Origin: Betaproteobacteria bacterium
GTDB taxonomy: Bacteria; Pseudomonadota; Gammaproteobacteria; Burkholderiales; SG8-41
Direction: 5' to 3'
Assembly (NCBI GenBank): GCA_021730905.1
Contig: JAKFYK010000040.1
Coordinates: 1-64,000, forward strand
DNA: 64,000 nucleotides
The position numbers and the translations under genes are program-made. A model generated the notes under the pieces. It ran no database searches and had not been told where the DNA came from. It was given only the letters and a program-made list of their open reading frames with translations. The first letter of the stretch is position 1. Each line of letters begins with the position of its first letter. Positions 40,646-51,410 of this stretch are shown in pieces.

Positions 40646-41551
40646 TCATCCGCCTTTTCTGCCTTTGCGCGATCGCAGCGACTTCTCCACTTCCTCTGCC
40701 GGGCGCGGCAGCAGTTCGGAAGCAGCATGCACCACAAACACGCGGGTATGGCCACCCACGCTGCCCAGCGGCCGGCACATGACTTTCGCGAACAATTGCG
40801 CCGGATTGTGTTCGATGGCAACCACCTCCGCAACGGGCAATCCAGCGGGATAAACCCCGTCGATACCCGAGGTCACCAACTGGTCGCCTTTCTGCACGTC
40901 CGCGTTGAGCGGGGCATACTGCAGTTCCAGCGCGCCCTGCACACCCGTGCCCGCCAGCACCGAACGCAGGCCGCTGCGCACGTTGAGCACGGGCACCAGG
41001 TGTCCCTTGTCGGTAATCAGGGTAACTTCGGAGAGCATGGGATAAACGCGCGTCACCTGACCCACCACGCCGGACGCATCAACCACGGGATGCCCGGCGC
41101 GTACCTCGTGCTGCGCACCCTTGTCGATCACGATACGCCGCGAGAACGGATCGCGCGCGGCGTACAGCACTTCCGCCAGTGTCAATCTTTCCGGCAGCCG
41201 CTGGCGGACCTCAAGCAGCGTGCGCAGGTGCGCATTCTCGGATTCGAGCGCCTTGGCCTGCTGCACCCTGGTTGCAACGGCCAGGTTGTCCTGACGCAAC
41301 TGTGCGTTCTCATCGCGCAACGTGGCGTGTGTCACCAATAACTCACCCGCACGGCGCATCAGACTCATCGGCGCGGCGGCCACGCGTTGCAACGGATAGA
41401 TGATGACCGCGGCAATCTGCCGCAACGTCTCCAGATACCTGTAGTTTGCATCGCCCGCCAGCAATGCCAGCGACAAAATGGAAAATGCCAGCAGGCGGGC
41501 AAACGGCGTGGGACCGGTTTTGAAGAAGGGCGGCGGTGCGTGTTCCATCAC
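40646..41551 (-). CDS. mreC: rod shape-determining protein MreC
   Basis: GVVGQVTRVYPMLSEVTLITDKGHLVPV. Confidence 0.95.
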   Translation of the reverse strand: MMEHAPPPFFKTGPTPFARLLAFSILSLALLAGDANYRYLETLRQIAAVIIYPLQRVAAAPMSLMRRAGELLVTHATLRDENAQLRQDNLAVATRVQQAKALESENAHLRTLLEVRQRLPERLTLAEVLYAARDPFSRRIVIDKGAQHEVRAGHPVVDASGVVGQVTRVYPMLSEVTLITDKGHLVPVLNVRSGLRSVLAGTGVQGALELQYAPLNADVQKGDQLVTSGIDGVYPAGLPVAEVVAIEHNPAQLFAKVMCRPLGSVGGHTRVFVVHAASELLPRPAEEVEKSLRSRKGRKGG

Positions 41552-41647
41552 TCAGCCGGGTGTTGCCGTCACGCGCTCGGTTATGTACTCGGTTGCGTAC
41601 TCAGTTGCGCACATTGTCACGCACCCGAGCGGGCGGCGCGCGAGCAT

Positions 41648-42697
<1,050 letters not shown>

Positions 42698-42801
42698 CTA
42701 TTGAGGAAAACACCCGCTGTGATGGGCGATTATGATACCCTATTGTGTTAAATGATGCTTCGTTTGTTTCGTTTTTTTGGCAGGAATTTCCGGAAATTTT
42801 C

Positions 42802-43089
42802 ATGGCACTGACGCTTGATGATGTGAAGCGTGTTGCGCACCTGGCGCGCATCGCAATCAACGACGAAGAAGCGCAATCCACGCAGTCCCAGCTCACCGGC
42901 ATCTTCAAACTGATCGGCGAGATGGAAGCAATCGATGTCAGCGCCATCACGCCGATGTCCCACGCGCAAGATGTGGTGCAGCGACTGCGCGACGACGCGG
43001 TCACCGAGGCCGACCAGCGCCAGCGTTTTCAGGCCATCGCGCCACAAGTCGAAGCCGGGCTATACCTCGTGCCCAAAGTTATCGAATAG
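42802..43089 (+). CDS. gatC: Asp-tRNA(Asn)/Glu-tRNA(Gln) amidotransferase subunit C
   Basis: [24 protein letters not shown]. Confidence 0.95.
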   Translation: MALTLDDVKRVAHLARIAINDEEAQSTQSQLTGIFKLIGEMEAIDVSAITPMSHAQDVVQRLRDDAVTEADQRQRFQAIAPQVEAGLYLVPKVIE

Positions 43090-43154
43090 GTCATCGAACA
43101 GATTTTGACTCCCGGAAAACGCGTTCCTCCCGCTTCGTAATCAAGCACCGCGCC

Positions 43155-44624
43155 ATGCTGCACGCCACCCTCAAACAACTGTGTGACGGCCTCGCCGCCG
43201 GAAAGTTCTCCAGCGTCGAGGTGACGCAGTATTTTATTAATAGAATCAAATACTTAAATAAATACCTCAATTGTTTTATTTCTGTCGATACGGAAAAAAG
43301 TCTGGCGCAGGCGCGCGCTGCCGACAACATGCGCGCCACCGGCAAAGCACAAATGCTGACCGGCGTGCCACTCGCCCAGAAAGATATTTTTTGCGCTCAG
43401 GGCTGGCTCACCACTTGCGGTTCGAAAATGCTGTCGAACTTCGTCTCGCCCTACGATGCTCACGTAATCGAACGCTTCAATGCCGCCGGCGCAGTCAATC
43501 TGGGCAAGACCAATATGGACGAGTTCGCGATGGGCTCGTCAAACGAGACCTCGTTCTACGGTCCGGTACGTAATCCGTGGAATCGCGAAACAGTACCCGG
43601 CGGCAGTTCCGGCGGTTCGGCGGCAGCAGTGGCCGCCCGCCTCGCACCGGCGGCCACTGGCACCGATACCGGCGGCTCCATCCGCCAGCCCGCGGCACTC
43701 ACCGGCATTTGCGGCCTGAAACCTACCTACGGAGTAGTTTCGCGCTACGGCATGATCGCCTTCGCCTCCAGCCTCGATCAGGGCGGGCCGATGGCGCGCA
43801 CTGCCGAAGATCTCGCGCTGATGCTGAACGTGATGGCCGGCTTCGATGCACGCGACTCCACCAGCCTGCAACGCGAGCCCGAAGATTACGGGCGTGATCT
43901 CACCATGCCGCTGGCAGGGCTGCGTATCGGCCTGCCCAAGGAATTTTTTGCCGAAGGGGTATCCGCCGATGTCATCGGGGCTGTCGAGCGCGCGGTGGCC
44001 GAATACCGCAAACTCGGCTGCGAGATGGTTGAAGTCAGTCTGCCCAATATGGCGCTGTCGGTGCCAGTGTATTACGTGCTCGCGCCGGCGGAAGCGTCGA
44101 GCAACCTGTCACGCTTCGACGGCGTGCGCTATGGTTACCGCGCAAAAGACTACGGCAATTTGAATGACATGTACGAGAAAACCCGTGCCGAGGGGTTCGG
44201 CGCCGAGGTCAAACGCCGCATCCTGATCGGCACCTACGTGCTGTCGCACGGCTACTATGATGCTTATTACATCCGCGCGCAAAAACTGCGGCGGCTGATC
44301 GCGCAAGATTTTGTCGAGGCCTTCAAAAAGTGCGATGTCATCATGGGTCCGACCAGCCCCTCGACCGCGTTCAGGATTGGCGAGAAATCGGGCGACCCGG
44401 TGCAAATGTATCTCTCCGACATCTACACCATCGCGGTTAATCTGGCGGGGCTGCCCGGCCTGTCGATCCCGTGCGGATTCGACACCGGCGGACTGCCGGT
44501 GGGACTGCAGATTATTGGCAACTATTTCTCGGAAGCGCGCATGCTGAATGTGGCGCATCAATATCAGCTCGCGACGGATTGGCATACGCGCTCGCCCGAG
44601 GATATCGAGGAGACGACACCATGA
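43155..44624 (+). CDS. gatA: Asp-tRNA(Asn)/Glu-tRNA(Gln) amidotransferase subunit A
   Basis: amidase signature [34 protein letters not shown]. Confidence 0.97.
   Translation: MLHATLKQLCDGLAAGKFSSVEVTQYFINRIKYLNKYLNCFISVDTEKSLAQARAADNMRATGKAQMLTGVPLAQKDIFCAQGWLTTCGSKMLSNFVSPYDAHVIERFNAAGAVNLGKTNMDEFAMGSSNETSFYGPVRNPWNRETVPGGSSGGSAAAVAARLAPAATGTDTGGSIRQPAALTGICGLKPTYGVVSRYGMIAFASSLDQGGPMARTAEDLALMLNVMAGFDARDSTSLQREPEDYGRDLTMPLAGLRIGLPKEFFAEGVSADVIGAVERAVAEYRKLGCEMVEVSLPNMALSVPVYYVLAPAEASSNLSRFDGVRYGYRAKDYGNLNDMYEKTRAEGFGAEVKRRILIGTYVLSHGYYDAYYIRAQKLRRLIAQDFVEAFKKCDVIMGPTSPSTAFRIGEKSGDPVQMYLSDIYTIAVNLAGLPGLSIPCGFDTGGLPVGLQIIGNYFSEARMLNVAHQYQLATDWHTRSPEDIEETTP
43241..43257 (-). repeat. AT-rich dispersed repeat copy J, diverged (inside gatA, antisense)
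   Basis: TTAAGTATTTGATTCTA; 14 of 16 match to TAAGTATTTGTTTTTA. Confidence 0.5.
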
Positions 44625-46066
44625 AATGGGAAGTCGTCATCGGTCTCGAAACTCACGCCCAGTTATCCACCACGTCGAAAATATTTTCCGGTGCATCCAC
44701 GGCCTTTGGCGCGAAACCTAACACGCAGGCTTGCGCTGTCGATATCGCATTGCCCGGCGTGTTGCCAGTGCTCAACAAGGGTGCCGTCGAAAGGGCGATA
44801 CGTTTCGGATTGGCAGTAGGCGCGAAAATCAACCGCCGCTCGATATTCGCACGCAAAAATTATTTCTACCCAGATCTGCCGAAAGGCTATCAAATCAGCC
44901 AGTATGAAACACCCATCGTTGAGGGTGGTTCACTGACGATACTTGTGAACGGAGAGGAAAAAACCGTGCGGCTGACACGCGCACACCTTGAAGAGGACGC
45001 CGGCAAATCGCTGCATGAAGATTTTCAGGGTGCCACCGGCATCGACCTTAATCGCGCCGGCACGCCGCTTCTGGAAATTGTCACCGAACCCGACATGCGC
45101 TCAGCGGCGGAAGCGGTTGCTTACGCAAAAGCACTGCATAGACTCATTGTCGAGGATATTGAAATCTGTGATGGCAACATGCAGGAGGGCTCATTTCGAT
45201 GCGATGCCAACGTATCGATTCGTCCAACAGGTTCCGACAAGTTTGGGACACGACGTGAGATAAAGAATTTGAATTCTTTCGCATTTTTGCAGCAAGCGAT
45301 TGAATTTGAAAGAAATTGGCAAATCGAAACGCTGGAGAATGGTGGATCAATCCAGCAGGCCACAGTATTGTTCGATCCTGATACCGGTGAAACGCGAACC
45401 ATGCGAACCAAGGAGGATGCGCACGATTATCGCTACTTTCCCGATCCCGACTTGTTGCCACTTGAAGTAACTGAGGAATTTATTGACCAGATAAAAGCAT
45501 CCAAGCCGAAATCCTTGGAAGAACAACGTCAGGAAATGATTGCCCTAGGCTTAGAAGGAACAGCAAATCAGATTACGTCCAGTCGCGCCATGTCAACGTT
45601 TGCACTTCCAATTTTTGCCAAGTTCGATCAAGTAGAGGATAGAAAAGTCCTTGCTAACTGGATTCTGGGACCACTCAGTGCAAAACTGAATGAGGAAAAC
45701 CTCGACATTTCTCAGAGCAAGGTTACAGGACATCAACTTATCAAGATGTATGAGCACGTAAAAAGCGGTGCTATCTCTGCGTCGACCTCGACAAACGTTT
45801 TGCTCGCGGCAATGTGGGCCGGCGAATATGGCGGCGATCCCGACGCCATCATCGCCGCGAAAGGACTGAAACAAATCTCCGACACCAATACCATCGAAAA
45901 AATCGTCGATGAAGTGCTCGCCGCCAACGCCCAACAGGTCGCCGACTACAAAGCCGGCAAGGAAAAAGCGTTTAACTCGCTGGTCGGCCAGGTGATGAAA
46001 GCAACCAAGGGCAAAGCCAACCCGCAGCAGGTCAACGACATCCTCAAGCGCAAGCTGGCCGGGTAG
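44621..46066 (+). CDS. gatB: Asp-tRNA(Asn)/Glu-tRNA(Gln) amidotransferase subunit B
   Basis: [26 protein letters not shown]...[10 protein letters not shown]. Confidence 0.97.
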   Translation: MKWEVVIGLETHAQLSTTSKIFSGASTAFGAKPNTQACAVDIALPGVLPVLNKGAVERAIRFGLAVGAKINRRSIFARKNYFYPDLPKGYQISQYETPIVEGGSLTILVNGEEKTVRLTRAHLEEDAGKSLHEDFQGATGIDLNRAGTPLLEIVTEPDMRSAAEAVAYAKALHRLIVEDIEICDGNMQEGSFRCDANVSIRPTGSDKFGTRREIKNLNSFAFLQQAIEFERNWQIETLENGGSIQQATVLFDPDTGETRTMRTKEDAHDYRYFPDPDLLPLEVTEEFIDQIKASKPKSLEEQRQEMIALGLEGTANQITSSRAMSTFALPIFAKFDQVEDRKVLANWILGPLSAKLNEENLDISQSKVTGHQLIKMYEHVKSGAISASTSTNVLLAAMWAGEYGGDPDAIIAAKGLKQISDTNTIEKIVDEVLAANAQQVADYKAGKEKAFNSLVGQVMKATKGKANPQQVNDILKRKLAG

Positions 46067-46095
46067 AGCTCGGCAGCCCTACCGGTAAACTGACG

Positions 46096-46851
46096 TTACT
46101 TTTTAGCCGCGGCAGGTGCCGGCGCGGTCGCCGGGCCGGTTGCCGTGGTCGCGGGGGCGGGAGTCGCAGCAGCAGGTGCCGGCGCCATGCCCTTGAGTTC
46201 CTGATAACGCTTCTTGTACGCCGCGTACTTGGTCATGGTGTCCTGCTTGTCTTTTTCCTTGGCCGCGATGTCTTGTTCGATACGCGCTTTTTCGCCTTCC
46301 GCGCGCACTAGATCATCCTTGATCCCCGGAGGCGCCGGCTTCTTGTCCTTGTTGCCCTTCTCGAAAGCTGCCGAGCGCTGCTGCGCCTCTGCCACCCGTT
46401 CGTTAGCCACCTTCAGCGCGCCGCGCTGCTGGGTAACGTTGTTGTGAATCGCCTGTAACTCGCGATCGCGCTTCAGATCGATCTCTTTCTCATTGGAAAA
46501 AGTATTCAGCAGCGCCGAATCCTGGCGCTTCTGCTCCGCCACGCGTTTTTGCTCTTCCGCTTTTAACTGCGCCTGTTCCTGTTCCTGCGCTCTGCGCTTG
46601 GCAGCCTCTTCGGCGGATTCGCCGGTCTTGCGCACGTTGCCGCCTTTATCCAGTTCTTTGGTTGCGCTGTTTGAATATTCCAGCGGAACCTTGTCCCCGC
46701 AGCCGACGACCTTGCCCGAGGCGTCCTTCCAGCACACAATCTTGCCACTGCCACCCCCCTTGCTTTGCGCGACGGCAACCGGCGCGATACCCAACACAAG
46801 CGCCAGTGCGGCGACCGCGCTTATTCCTGTCTTGAATTTATTTGTGGTCAT
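46096..46851 (-). CDS. DUF4124-type periplasmic protein with coiled-coil region
   Basis: signal peptide; KIVCWKDASGKVVGCGDKVPLEY. Confidence 0.8.
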   Translation of the reverse strand: MTTNKFKTGISAVAALALVLGIAPVAVAQSKGGGSGKIVCWKDASGKVVGCGDKVPLEYSNSATKELDKGGNVRKTGESAEEAAKRRAQEQEQAQLKAEEQKRVAEQKRQDSALLNTFSNEKEIDLKRDRELQAIHNNVTQQRGALKVANERVAEAQQRSAAFEKGNKDKKPAPPGIKDDLVRAEGEKARIEQDIAAKEKDKQDTMTKYAAYKKRYQELKGMAPAPAAATPAPATTATGPATAPAPAAAKK

Positions 46852-47063
46852 GAAACACCTCGTGTCGTTAGCCGCCAAAAATGTCCGCCTTATGGCGATT
46901 TTCCCCGAATCCGGTCATTATAGCGATACCCCATGTTACGGAATAGCGGCTACGCAACAGCGCCTGCCATCGGATACAGCCTGTTACCAGCAATAGCGCG
47001 CCACCCGCCTGACGGTTGACAGCGTAGCCATCCAACCTGCCTCGATATAATAAGCGACACCTC

Positions 47064-47840
47064 ATGTTACGCATCGTATCTCTTAACCTGAACGGTATCC
47101 GCTCGGCCGAACGCAAGGGTTTCCTGCCGTGGCTCGCAAAACACAAGCCTGATGTGTTGTGCGTTCAGGAAATCAAGGCGCAGCAGGCTGACATGACAAC
47201 GCAGATGCTCGCCCCGGCTGGATATCTGTCCCATTTTCATTACGCCCAAAAGAAAGGCTACAGCGGCGTAGGTCTGTACAGCCGGCAAAAGCCGTCACAC
47301 GTGAGCATCGGATTCGGCGTACGCGAGTTCGATGACGAAGGTCGTTACGTACGCGCGGATTTCGGCAGGCTTTCCGTCATCTCGGTTTACCTGCCGTCAG
47401 GCTCCAGCGGCGAGGAACGCCAGCAAGCGAAGTTCCGCTTCATGGAAAAGTTCTACCCGCATCTGAAAAAACTCAAGGCCAGCGGCCGCGAAATCGTGCT
47501 GTGCGGCGACTGGAACATCGCCCACAAGGAAATCGATCTGAAGAACTGGCGCGGCAACCGCAAGAATTCGGGCTTCCTGCCCGAGGAACGCGAGTGGCTG
47601 ACCAAAGTGTTCGATGAACTGAAATGGGTGGACGTGTTTCGTCGCATTGACGACCGGCCCGATCAGTACACCTGGTGGTCGAACCGCGGACAGGCCTATG
47701 CAAAAAACGTGGGCTGGCGCATCGACTACCACATCGCCACGCCGGGCATCGCGGCAACGGCAAAGCGCGTCGCGATTTACAAGGACGAAAAGTTCTCCGA
47801 CCACGCGCCGCTGACCATAGACTACGACTACCCGCTTTGA
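47064..47840 (+). CDS. xth: exodeoxyribonuclease III
   Basis: MLRIVSLNLNGIRSAERKGFLPWLAKHKPDVLCVQEIKAQ. Confidence 0.96.
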   Translation: MLRIVSLNLNGIRSAERKGFLPWLAKHKPDVLCVQEIKAQQADMTTQMLAPAGYLSHFHYAQKKGYSGVGLYSRQKPSHVSIGFGVREFDDEGRYVRADFGRLSVISVYLPSGSSGEERQQAKFRFMEKFYPHLKKLKASGREIVLCGDWNIAHKEIDLKNWRGNRKNSGFLPEEREWLTKVFDELKWVDVFRRIDDRPDQYTWWSNRGQAYAKNVGWRIDYHIATPGIAATAKRVAIYKDEKFSDHAPLTIDYDYPL

Positions 47841-49120
47841 CGACCGACGCTAACGCCGCGCGCACGCCAACGTTAACATGGCGCGAAACGCTGCTGGCCA
47901 TGCTGAGCGGGCGCATGCTGATTGCGCTACTGATGGGATTCGCGTCCGGGCTGCCTTTGCTGCTCACCGGCTCGGTATTGCAGGCGTGGCTCAAGGACGG
48001 CGGTATCAACCTCACCGACATCGGCTTGTTCGCGCTGGTGGGCTTGCCTTACACCCTGAAATTCCTGTGGGCGCCGCTGTTTGACCGCTACGCGCTGCCG
48101 CGTTTCGGACGCCGGCGCGGCTGGTTAATCGCCATGCAACTGGCGCTGGCGGCAGCACTCGCCGCATTGAGCCTCGCGCGGCCCACGCCGGATCATCTGT
48201 TGTGGATATCAGTAGCTTCGCTGATTGTGGCGTTTTTCTCGGCATCGCAGGATATTGTGATCGACGCCTACCGCCGTGAAAGCCTCTCCGACGACGAACT
48301 GGGGCTGGGCTCGGCACTCTACGTCAACGGCTACCGCATCGGCATGCTGCTCGCCGGCGGTGGCGGACTGATCATCGCCGACCATACGTCGTTTGCATTC
48401 ATGTATCAACTGATGGCGGCGTGCATGGCGGCGTGTGTGATCGTTACGTTTTGTGCGCCGGAGCCACCGCTGCTCGCAGGACATCCGACAACGCTGCAGC
48501 AAGCCTTTATTCTGCCACTGCGCGACTACATCGAGCGCGAAGGTGCATGGCTCGCGCTGGCGTTCATTCTGCTCTACAAAATCGGCGACACCATGGCTTC
48601 TGCCATGACCACGCCGTTCTATCTGGAACTCGGTTACAGCAAGACCGAAATCGGTGCGGTGGTAAAGCTGTTCGGCTTCTGGGCCACCATCGCCGGCGGC
48701 ACCATCGGCGGCATTATCATCATGCGCATCGGCATGCGGCGCGCACTATGGGCGTTCGGCCTCGGACAGATGCTGTCGACACTGGGGTTTGTCGCGCTCG
48801 CGTATATCGGGCACGACAATGTGGCGCTGGCCGCCGTTATTGCCCTGGAGAATTTCACCGGCGGGCTCGGCACTGCGGCTTTCGTCGGCTTCATGGGTGC
48901 GCTCACCAACCGCCGCTTCACCGCCACGCAATATGCCCTGCTGTCGAGCCTGATGGGCGTGCCGCGGGTGCTGCTGTCGGCACCCACAGGGTGGCTGGCG
49001 CTTACGCTGGGATGGCCGGTATTTTTCGCATTGTGCACGCTACTCGCCATCCCCGGCTTGATGCTGATCCGCAGCGTGACGCGCCTGTCGGAACCCCCAC
49101 TTCAGTCCGCACCGAAGTGA
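47837..49120 (+). CDS. AmpG-like MFS permease
   Basis: MLIALLMGFASGLPLLLTGSVLQAWLKDGGINLTDIGLFALVGLPYTLKFLWAPLFDR; possible TTG start overlapping xth stop. Confidence 0.9.
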   Translation: MTTDANAARTPTLTWRETLLAMLSGRMLIALLMGFASGLPLLLTGSVLQAWLKDGGINLTDIGLFALVGLPYTLKFLWAPLFDRYALPRFGRRRGWLIAMQLALAAALAALSLARPTPDHLLWISVASLIVAFFSASQDIVIDAYRRESLSDDELGLGSALYVNGYRIGMLLAGGGGLIIADHTSFAFMYQLMAACMAACVIVTFCAPEPPLLAGHPTTLQQAFILPLRDYIEREGAWLALAFILLYKIGDTMASAMTTPFYLELGYSKTEIGAVVKLFGFWATIAGGTIGGIIIMRIGMRRALWAFGLGQMLSTLGFVALAYIGHDNVALAAVIALENFTGGLGTAAFVGFMGALTNRRFTATQYALLSSLMGVPRVLLSAPTGWLALTLGWPVFFALCTLLAIPGLMLIRSVTRLSEPPLQSAPK

Positions 49121-49698
49121 TAAATGGCCAGCGCACCCAGCAGGTTGGGCATCACGCTCACGGACTCGCCATCGGTCAACACTTTGCGTTCAAGAATACG
49201 TATCCCGCGCTCTGTGCAAAAACGCTCGAAGTCGTCCAGCGTACACAGATGGATGTTGGGCGTGTCGAACCACTGGTAAGGTAAATTCTCCGACACCGGC
49301 ATGCGTCCGCGCAGCACGTGCATGCGATTGCGCCAATAGCCGAAATTCGGAAACGTGACGATGCCTTCGCGCCCGACACGCAGCATTTCACGAATGATGC
49401 GTTCGCCGTTGCGCATGGCTTGCAGCGTCTGAGACAGTATCACGTAATCGAATGACTGGTCTTCAAACTCGCTCAGCCCGCGTTCCAGATTGCGTTGCAC
49501 CACGTTGACGCCGTTTTTCACGCACGCCAGCACGTTTGCGTCGTCGATCTCAACACCATAGCCCGAAATATCGCGCTCGCGTTTCAGATACTTGAACAAC
49601 ACGCCGTCACCACAACCCAGGTCAAGCACACGCGCGCCAGGATTGACCCACTGCGCAATCGCCGCAAAATCGGCGCGGTCTATGCTGATGCCGTTCAC
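49102..49698 (-). CDS. metW: methionine biosynthesis protein MetW
   Basis: [50 protein letters not shown]. Confidence 0.96.
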   Translation of the reverse strand: MNGISIDRADFAAIAQWVNPGARVLDLGCGDGVLFKYLKRERDISGYGVEIDDANVLACVKNGVNVVQRNLERGLSEFEDQSFDYVILSQTLQAMRNGERIIREMLRVGREGIVTFPNFGYWRNRMHVLRGRMPVSENLPYQWFDTPNIHLCTLDDFERFCTERGIRILERKVLTDGESVSVMPNLLGALAIYHFGAD

Positions 49699-50852
49699 TT
49701 TCTCGCCTCAGCATCAATTCGCGCAAAGTAGGCAGCCACCAGATTGTGGTACCGCGCGTCATCCAGCAGGAATGCATCGTGGCCATGCGGCGCATCGATC
49801 TCGGCATACGTGACGTCACGCCTGTTTTTCAGCAGCGCATGCACGATCTCGCGCGAACGTTCGGGCGAAAACCGCCAGTCGGTGGTAAACGACACCACGA
49901 GAAAGCCCGCGGTGGCAGGCGCCAGCGCCTTGGCCAGATTGCCGCCGTGGTCAAGCGCCGGATCAAAATAGTCAAGCGCCTTGGTGATGCGCAGATAGGT
50001 ATTCGCATCGAAGTAGCCGGAAAACTTGTCGGCCTGATGCCTTAGATATGATTCGATCTCGAATTCCGAATCAAACGAATAATTCACGCGGCCATGTTTG
50101 AGCGTGCGGCCAAATTTGCTCGCCATCTCGTCGTCGGAAAGGTACGTGATATGCCCCACCATGCGCGCCACGCGCAGCCCGCGGCGCGGATTCGCGCCCT
50201 GCGCATAGTAGTCCCCGCCGTGAAAGTCCGGATCGGTCAGTATCGCCTGGCGCGCCACTTCGTTAAACGCAATATTTTGCGCCGAGAGATTGGGTGCACA
50301 AGCGATCACCAGCGCGTGCCGCACCCGTTCCGGGTACGCAATCGCCCATTGCAGACACTGCATGGCGCCAAGGCTGCCGCCCATCACCGCGGCAAATTGT
50401 TCGATCCCCAACTGATCTGCCAGACGAGCCTGTGCGTTAACCCAGTCTTCGACGGTCACCACCGGAAAATTCGCGCCCCACGGCATGCCGGTATCGGGGT
50501 TGATCGACAGCGGCCCGGTGGAACCGTGGCAGCCGCCGAGATTGTTCACACCCACCACAAAAAACCGGTTGATATCAAGCGGCTTGCCGGGACCGATCAT
50601 ATTGTCCCACCAGCCCACGTTGCCCGGCTCGCCCGCATACACGCCCGCCGCATGGTGCGATGCATTGAGCGCATGGCATACCAGCACCGCGTTCGAGCGC
50701 GCGGCATTGAGCGTGCCATAGGTCTCGTAGGCAAGCTCGTAGTTGGCAATGGCGCGGCCACACTTCAGCGGCAGCGGCTCGCGAAAAGCTGCCCGCTGCG
50801 GCGTGACCACGCCTACGCTGGTTTTGGCGGAAGTTGTAACGGTTGTATCCAT
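49695..50852 (-). CDS. metX: homoserine O-acyltransferase
   Basis: [15 protein letters not shown]...[24 protein letters not shown] at 50852; operon with metW. Confidence 0.96.
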   Translation of the reverse strand: MDTTVTTSAKTSVGVVTPQRAAFREPLPLKCGRAIANYELAYETYGTLNAARSNAVLVCHALNASHHAAGVYAGEPGNVGWWDNMIGPGKPLDINRFFVVGVNNLGGCHGSTGPLSINPDTGMPWGANFPVVTVEDWVNAQARLADQLGIEQFAAVMGGSLGAMQCLQWAIAYPERVRHALVIACAPNLSAQNIAFNEVARQAILTDPDFHGGDYYAQGANPRRGLRVARMVGHITYLSDDEMASKFGRTLKHGRVNYSFDSEFEIESYLRHQADKFSGYFDANTYLRITKALDYFDPALDHGGNLAKALAPATAGFLVVSFTTDWRFSPERSREIVHALLKNRRDVTYAEIDAPHGHDAFLLDDARYHNLVAAYFARIDAEARK

Positions 50853-50854
50853 GA

Positions 50855-50917
50855 AAACAAAAACCCGGTGAGTATTTCGCGCTATACCTTCATTACGATC
50901 GCGCAATCACCGGGTTT
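50855..50917 (-). terminator. terminator-like hairpin abutting metX start (candidate attenuator)
   Basis: minus strand AAACCCGGTGA ... TCACCGGGTTT (11 bp arms, 35 nt loop) then TTGTTTTC-ATG. Confidence 0.55.
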
Positions 50918-50949
50918 GAGTGTCATGGCCTGAACTGCTCTGCCATCAT

Positions 50950-51000
50950 CTCTTTAGCCGGATTTATTGCGCGCCCGCAATCTGATATCAAATCGGCGCG
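50950..51000 (-). promoter_or_regulatory. SAM-II (SAM_alpha) riboswitch-like aptamer upstream of metX
   Basis: minus strand CGCGCCGATTTGATATCAGATTGCGGGCGCGCAATAAATCCGGCTAAAGAG: P1 CGCGCC/GGCGCG, AUUG/CAAU pseudoknot-type pairing, conserved AUAAAU and GCUAAA blocks, correct genetic context. Confidence 0.82.
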
Positions 51001-51017
51001 TAAAAACAGATACTTAC
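51001..51017 (-). repeat. AT-rich dispersed repeat copy I (abutting the SAM-II-like aptamer)
   Basis: GTAAGTATCTGTTTTTA. Confidence 0.75.
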
Positions 51018-51018
51018 C

Positions 51019-51408
51019 TTACCTCCCTGTTGCAGTCTTGTCAAGCGTCACCGCATAGTCGAGCAGCCGCTCACGGATAAAATCGCGTATGCGCGGCTCG
51101 ATGCCGGCCGTACGTGCATCGAATTTTTCCAGCACCACGGGCAGCGGCAGCACGCCGTCCGCCACCATGATCGGCGTCCGATTTTTGATGGGTGATGCCT
51201 CGCCACCGTCAACGCGGTGGTGCGAATAGCCTTTCGATTCGCGCCAGCTCAGCACGCGCTCGTATGCGGGCAGGTCATAGCACAACTGAAATCCGACAAC
51301 GCGTCCATCGGTGTTTTGCCACGTAAAAATATCGAAATAATCGTCGCGAAACCAGCGCCGCCGCAATTGCGGGTCCTGCTGATGCACGTTGCCGATCTCG
51401 CGCAACAT
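51019..51408 (-). CDS. conserved hypothetical protein
   Basis: MLREIGNVHQQDPQLRRRWFRDDYFDIFTWQ; tandem with ptsI. Confidence 0.7.
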   Translation of the reverse strand: MLREIGNVHQQDPQLRRRWFRDDYFDIFTWQNTDGRVVGFQLCYDLPAYERVLSWRESKGYSHHRVDGGEASPIKNRTPIMVADGVLPLPVVLEKFDARTAGIEPRIRDFIRERLLDYAVTLDKTATGR

Positions 51409-51410
51409 TA

